From Enterobacteriaceae bacterium (GTDB lineage Bacteria > Pseudomonadota > Gammaproteobacteria > Enterobacterales > Enterobacteriaceae), in contig JALAGK010000281.1 of the NCBI GenBank assembly GCA_022712475.1, forward strand, positions 1 through 9,465: a DNA stretch of 9,465 nucleotides. The letters run 5' to 3'. How positions within the stretch are numbered: the stretch's first letter is position 1; each line of letters opens with the position of its first letter. A program made the translations under genes and the position numbers. Below the pieces are notes generated by a model that saw only the letters and a list, made by a program, of their open reading frames with translations, was not told the DNA's origin and made no database searches. Positions 7,077 through 9,465 of the stretch are shown here, piece by piece.

Positions 7077-7128
7077 AAACGCTATCGATCGCTTTTATTT
7101 GATTTTCGATCGAAAATGTATAGCGTTT
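7077..7128. repeat. 9-bp inverted repeat AAACGCTAT / ATAGCGTTT around the palindrome
   Basis: AAACGCTAT (7077-7085) and ATAGCGTTT (7120-7128) are perfect inverted copies. Arm centres are 43 bp apart, about four helical turns, and the region between contains two CGATCG cores. The right arm overlaps the predicted -10. This could be a paired operator for a multimeric DeoR-type repressor, or one operator on each side of the start point. Confidence 0.5.
7102..7117. promoter_or_regulatory. Perfect 16-bp palindrome, probable repressor operator
   Basis: ATTTTCGATCGAAAAT is its own reverse complement. It covers the predicted operon start point and abuts the -10, the place where a bound repressor blocks initiation. 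The divergent DeoR-family gene supplies the obvious candidate. Binding is inference; the symmetry is directly visible. Confidence 0.6.
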
Positions 7129-7145
7129 GTTTACCTGATTCTGTG
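7117..7145 (-). promoter_or_regulatory. Predicted operon promoter (CRP class II type)
   Basis: On the minus strand TATACA at 7122-7117 is a fair -10. The hexamer 17 bp upstream (CACAGA, 7145-7140) is a poor -35, as expected for an activator-dependent promoter. The start point would be near 7108-7110, about 66 bases before the GTG at 7042. The CRP-like site is then centred about 40-41.5 bp upstream, the class II position. No start-site data exist here; this rests on spacing alone. Confidence 0.5.
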
Positions 7146-7163
7146 GCATTGATCAAATATAAA
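7135..7163 (+). promoter_or_regulatory. Possible deoR-type gene promoter
   Basis: TATAAA (7158-7163) is a 5-of-6 match to the -10, with a weak CTGATT (7135-7140) 17 bp upstream. It would start near 7170 and give a leader of about 200 bases. The CRP-like site lies between the two boxes, so CRP could block this promoter while activating the operon. A second candidate -10, TAAAAT at 7269-7274, has no good -35. Neither is certain. Confidence 0.25.
7142..7157. promoter_or_regulatory. CRP-like binding site
   Basis: TGTGG-CATTGA-TCAAA matches the CRP consensus TGTGA-N6-TCACA at the core TGTG and TCA and at the final A. The exact spacing and its place relative to the predicted operon -10 raise confidence. 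It suggests catabolite control of the operon, usual for alternative carbon-source genes. Confidence 0.5.
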
Positions 7164-7377
7164 ACAAAAGACATTCGAAAATAATTTTATCGCGGGAGGA
7201 TGTTTCTCTGTGTCATTACCTTGTACGAGCCCATCACGTTATCTGGCTGAAAAAATGCAAAAAATGGCTAAAATACCGTGCAACCTGCGAGTGAACTCGC
7301 ATTCATTGACAACGAGCGCTACACTGCGAGGCAGAGCAGAAGGTGGGGCAACGCGTTCAATATCAGGAGCATTTCGA

Positions 7378-8169
7378 TTGAAAACCAGGAACGAGCAGCT
7401 GGCGGATATGCAACAGCGCAGAGATAAGATTCTTGAGATGATTCGTGAAGACGGCACAGTGACCGTGAAGCATCTGACGGAAACCTTTGATCTCACCGAA
7501 GCGACGATCCGCACCGATCTGCGTGAGTTACAAAAACAGGGATTTGTGCAGCGCTATTACGGCGGAGCCACGCTTGTCACTGGTAAGCAAAACACTGGCG
7601 CGTTGCTGCTGGAGCGCCAGATCAATCTGGAAGAGAAAGACGCCATTGGACGACTGGCGGCGGCACAGATTGAAAACGGCGACGCGGTGATTTTCGATTC
7701 CGGCACCACCACTACCGCGATTGTTGACCATATGGCCCACATTCATCGTCTGTCGGTGACAACCAACGCGGTTAACATTGCGCTAAAACTCGGCGGCGAG
7801 CCGGGCATCAACATCCTGCTCACAGGCGGCACGTTCAAGTTCCCGACGCTGTCCACTTCCGGCGAAAAGGCGGCGAGCTTTTTTGAAAATGTACTGGCAG
7901 AGAAGCTGTTTCTCGCCACTGCCGCCATTTCACCGCGTATGGGCTTAAGTTTTCCAAGCGAAACCGATATCAATGTGAAAAGTGCCATGATCCGCTCGGC
8001 AAAAACGGTGTATGTGGTGGCGGACTCCAGCAAGATTGATAAGGTGTCGATGTTCGCCCTGCCGTGCGACTGGAGCGACATCCACTATCTGATTACCGAC
8101 AAAGGGATTAGCAGCGAGGCGGTGGAGGCATTCGAGAAGCTCGGCGTGACGGTGCTGGTGGCAAGTTGA
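7378..8169 (+). CDS. DeoR-family transcriptional repressor
   Basis: This 263-residue regulator has an N-terminal DeoR helix-turn-helix (about 13-63: RRDKILEMIREDG, TVKHLTETFDLTEATIRTDLREL, then GFVQRYYGGA) and a C-terminal DeoRC sugar-phosphate sensor domain. Sensor landmarks are DSGTTTT (107-113), TTNAVNIA (128-135), LLTGGTF (147-153) and VADSSKI (214-220). It is divergent from the operon, so it most likely represses it and releases DNA when a pathway phosphate builds up. The start is uncertain. I chose TTG at 7378 because AGGAG (7365-7369) lies eight bases upstream. ATG at 7408 gives 253 residues with a poor ribosome site. GTG at 7210 has GGGAGG upstream but would add 56 residues unlike the family. 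Family confidence is high; start confidence moderate. Confidence 0.92.
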   Translation: MKTRNEQLADMQQRRDKILEMIREDGTVTVKHLTETFDLTEATIRTDLRELQKQGFVQRYYGGATLVTGKQNTGALLLERQINLEEKDAIGRLAAAQIENGDAVIFDSGTTTTAIVDHMAHIHRLSVTTNAVNIALKLGGEPGINILLTGGTFKFPTLSTSGEKAASFFENVLAEKLFLATAAISPRMGLSFPSETDINVKSAMIRSAKTVYVVADSSKIDKVSMFALPCDWSDIHYLITDKGISSEAVEAFEKLGVTVLVAS

Positions 8170-8215
8170 GTGACGTGGCAGCCCGCGATAGCGCCAATAG
8201 GTAATACGGGAATGA

Positions 8216-8229
8216 CCTGACATGTCAGG
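8216..8229. repeat. Perfect 14-bp palindrome CCTGACATGTCAGG
   Basis: This self-complementary sequence lies 46 bases after the repressor stop. It is nested inside a looser inverted repeat, TACGGG (8205-8210) and CCCGTA (8241-8246). There is no following T-run, so it is not a simple terminator. It could be an mRNA 3' stabiliser or a protein-binding site. Confidence 0.55.
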
Positions 8230-8257
8230 CAACGCGTAACCCCGTACTGAACCACTC

Positions 8258-8301
8258 ATGCGTTGCAGGCTGGTGTAATAACGCATTTATCCTTCTTTTT
8301 T
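8258..8301 (+). terminator. Probable terminator of the deoR-type gene
   Basis: ATGCGTT (8258-8264) and AACGCAT (8280-8286) form a perfect 7-bp stem with a 15-base loop. T-rich sequence follows, ending in seven T (8295-8301). The stem is only moderately GC-rich and the T-run begins nine bases after it, so termination may be partial. It lies 89 bases past the repressor stop. Confidence 0.45.
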
Positions 8302-8462
8302 CAACGCCAGTGACAGGCCATTGATGGCGCTTCGTGTTGCCGGGACTCGGGGCAAGCAGGCGTCACACCTGTATGCCATCTGTCGGGGTATTCTCCCGGC
8401 CTCCCCCTCGTGAGCGATAGCTTGCTTACCTGAACCGGCATCTGCAATGCCTGACACCATCA

Positions 8463-9465
8463 TCACTCCTGCGGCGGTACATTGCCCCTGACCATGCTTT
8501 CCTGGGATAAACGCCAGAAATCATGCCCCGCAGGATATTGATATATACGCAAAGCAAATTCTCCGGCAACCGCCGTGATGTACTCAAATATTCCCGATTG
8601 CGTATCTTCATAATCCTTCCACGCTGTGGAAGACGTAAAACAGTAGATTTCCAGCGGGATCCCGGCGGGCGTTGGTTTCAGGGTTCTCGCCACGATATAC
8701 ATGTCTTTAATAATGTCAGGACGATCGGCGAGCCAGGACATAAGGTAGTGGCGAAACAGCGTCAGGTTCGTCAGCCCATTGTCGACAAACCAACGATTGG
8801 CCACGCCGGTTGGGTCACGCCCGTCCAACAATTTTGCCAGTGGCTCACTGACCCCGCGTATTGCCAGCATGGGAAGGAGCATCTCCTGAGAGAGAAAATT
8901 AACCGAGTGTTGATCGATATCGATACTGCGCATAATCCTGCGCGCACCGGATGAAAACATGGCCTGCCAGTTGGTATAAGTCTCCGTAAGGAAATTTTTC
9001 GTCGGAATGCGTGAGATGGTATTGTCCCAGTTACGGATAGTGATGGTGTGAAGCGCGATATCAATAACCTCACCACTCAAATTCTTGTCCGGCATTTCTA
9101 TCCAGTCCCCGAGCTGCAGCACGTCGTTTGACGAAAGCTGGACGTTAGCGACCAGTGACAGCAAAGTGTGTTGAAACACAAACATCAGTACAGCGGCCAC
9201 CGCGCCAAGACTGGAGATGATAATCGCCGGTGATTTGTTGGACATAACGGCGAGGATCATTATCGCGGCAATAACATGGACAAGTATTTTCCCTATCTGG
9301 ATATAACCTTTAATAGAGTGGTTTTTTCGCTTAGTCTTGCGCAGATAGGAACTGTTAACAATATCCAGCATTTCATTGAAAAAAACCGACAGAAAGACAA
9401 AAAACAAAATCCCGCATATCGTATTAATTGCCGTGACCAGGGAGGCTGGCATATTCGGCATAAAC
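8463..9465 (-). CDS. MscS-superfamily mechanosensitive channel, YbdG/MscM-like, N-terminus beyond window
   Basis: This is the C-terminal 334 or so residues of an inner-membrane channel that opens under membrane tension. Numbering from the internal Met at 9461: hydrophobic helices at about 8-28 and 56-74; a pore-lining helix at about 79-105 (SSLGAVAAVLMFVF); then the MscS beta domain with LSSNDVLQLGDWIEMP (109-124) and RNWDNTISRIPT (143-154); and an alpha/beta C-terminal domain with LEIYCFTSS near 273. Remembered E. coli YbdG (415 residues) has closely matching segments (LSANDMLKLGDWLEMP, RNWDNTITTIPT, LEIYAFTN), so about 80 residues are missing. The frame stays open to position 9465, so 9461 is probably not the start. 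Its 5' portion looks more AT-rich than the operon. It probably has no link to the sugar pathway. It may be a paralogue of the housekeeping ybdG. Confidence 0.9.
   Translation of the reverse strand, partial: FMPNMPASLVTAINTICGILFFVFLSVFFNEMLDIVNSSYLRKTKRKNHSIKGYIQIGKILVHVIAAIMILAVMSNKSPAIIISSLGAVAAVLMFVFQHTLLSLVANVQLSSNDVLQLGDWIEMPDKNLSGEVIDIALHTITIRNWDNTISRIPTKNFLTETYTNWQAMFSSGARRIMRSIDIDQHSVNFLSQEMLLPMLAIRGVSEPLAKLLDGRDPTGVANRWFVDNGLTNLTLFRHYLMSWLADRPDIIKDMYIVARTLKPTPAGIPLEIYCFTSSTAWKDYEDTQSGIFEYITAVAGEFALRIYQYPAGHDFWRLSQESMVRGNVPPQE

Larger units (their letters stand above)
7043..7377. promoter_or_regulatory. Divergent control region between the operon and the deoR-type gene
   Basis: These 335 bases hold no convincing gene. 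The operon-proximal half (7054-7163) is crowded with symmetrical elements: GATCGTAACGATC (7054-7066), three CGATCG cores (7062, 7086, 7107), a 16-bp palindrome, a 9-bp inverted repeat and a CRP-like site. The repressor-proximal half (7200-7377) is a long leader. It has an A-rich tract at 7251-7264, a TGCGAG-TGAA-CTCGCA hairpin (7286-7301) and another TGCGAG at 7325-7330. The DeoR reading frame is open through this half, but its translation does not resemble the family. Confidence 0.8.
8170..8462. other. Convergent intergenic region
   Basis: This 293-base gap lies between the 3' ends of the repressor and channel genes. It contains the 14-bp palindrome, the terminator-like hairpin and a small stem TTGCC/GGCAA (8337-8355). 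No coding sequence, RNA gene, or clear terminator for the minus-strand channel gene was found. Confidence 0.6.

Noticed and set aside
7200..7250. 16-codon leader peptide starting at ATG 7200
   Set aside because: The GGGAGG directly touches the ATG with no spacer, and the peptide has no attenuation-like codon run or following terminator/antiterminator pair.
7306..7325. Perfect -35 TTGACA (7306-7311) as a promoter for the DeoR-type gene
   Set aside because: No -10 lies at 16-18 bp spacing; the nearest candidate, TACACT, is only eight bases away.
1..9465. CRISPR arrays, tRNA or rRNA genes, insertion sequences, phage attachment sites
   Set aside because: No regularly spaced repeats, cloverleaf-like sequence, transposase or integrase coding sequence, or terminal inverted repeats were seen.

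Overview
The window looks like chromosomal DNA of a gamma-proteobacterium of the Enterobacterales type. The reasons are moderately GC-rich coding sequence, strong GGAGG ribosome sites, a CRP-like site, and a channel gene recognisably of the E. coli YbdG (MscM) family. No phage, insertion sequence, CRISPR, tRNA or rRNA sequence was seen.

Most of the window (positions 1 to about 7042, minus strand) is one tightly packed operon for uptake and breakdown of an unidentified sugar or polyol. In transcription order it holds: the two halves of a split transketolase (7042-6239 and 6236-5313), a short-chain dehydrogenase (5302-4505), a ribose-type periplasmic binding protein (4396-3461), a DUF2291-type lipoprotein (3414-2785), a double-domain sugar ABC ATPase (2785-1241), an RbsC-type permease (1224-157), and the first 54 residues of an FGGY-family carbohydrate kinase (164 to beyond the left edge). 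Spacings are 1-17 nt or small overlaps, except around the binding-protein gene, whose two flanking gaps carry RNA hairpins.

A DeoR-family repressor (7378-8169, plus strand) is transcribed divergently. The 335-base region between it and the operon holds a CRP-like site, a plausible -10 for the operon, a perfect 16-bp palindrome over the predicted start point, three spaced CGATCG cores and a 9-bp inverted repeat. This suggests catabolite activation combined with substrate-relieved repression. Past the repressor is a convergent non-coding gap (8170-8462) with a terminator-like hairpin and a 14-bp perfect palindrome. The right end is a YbdG/MscM-like mechanosensitive channel on the minus strand, cut by the window edge and apparently unrelated to the operon.

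Working model (inference): the ABC system imports the compound, the dehydrogenase makes or interconverts a ketose, the kinase phosphorylates it, and the dedicated transketolase passes a two-carbon unit into the pentose-phosphate pool. Kinase plus two-subunit transketolase resembles the apulose-4-phosphate transketolase route of D-apiose breakdown. The dehydrogenase and DUF2291 protein make the exact substrate uncertain. Further pathway genes may lie beyond the left edge.
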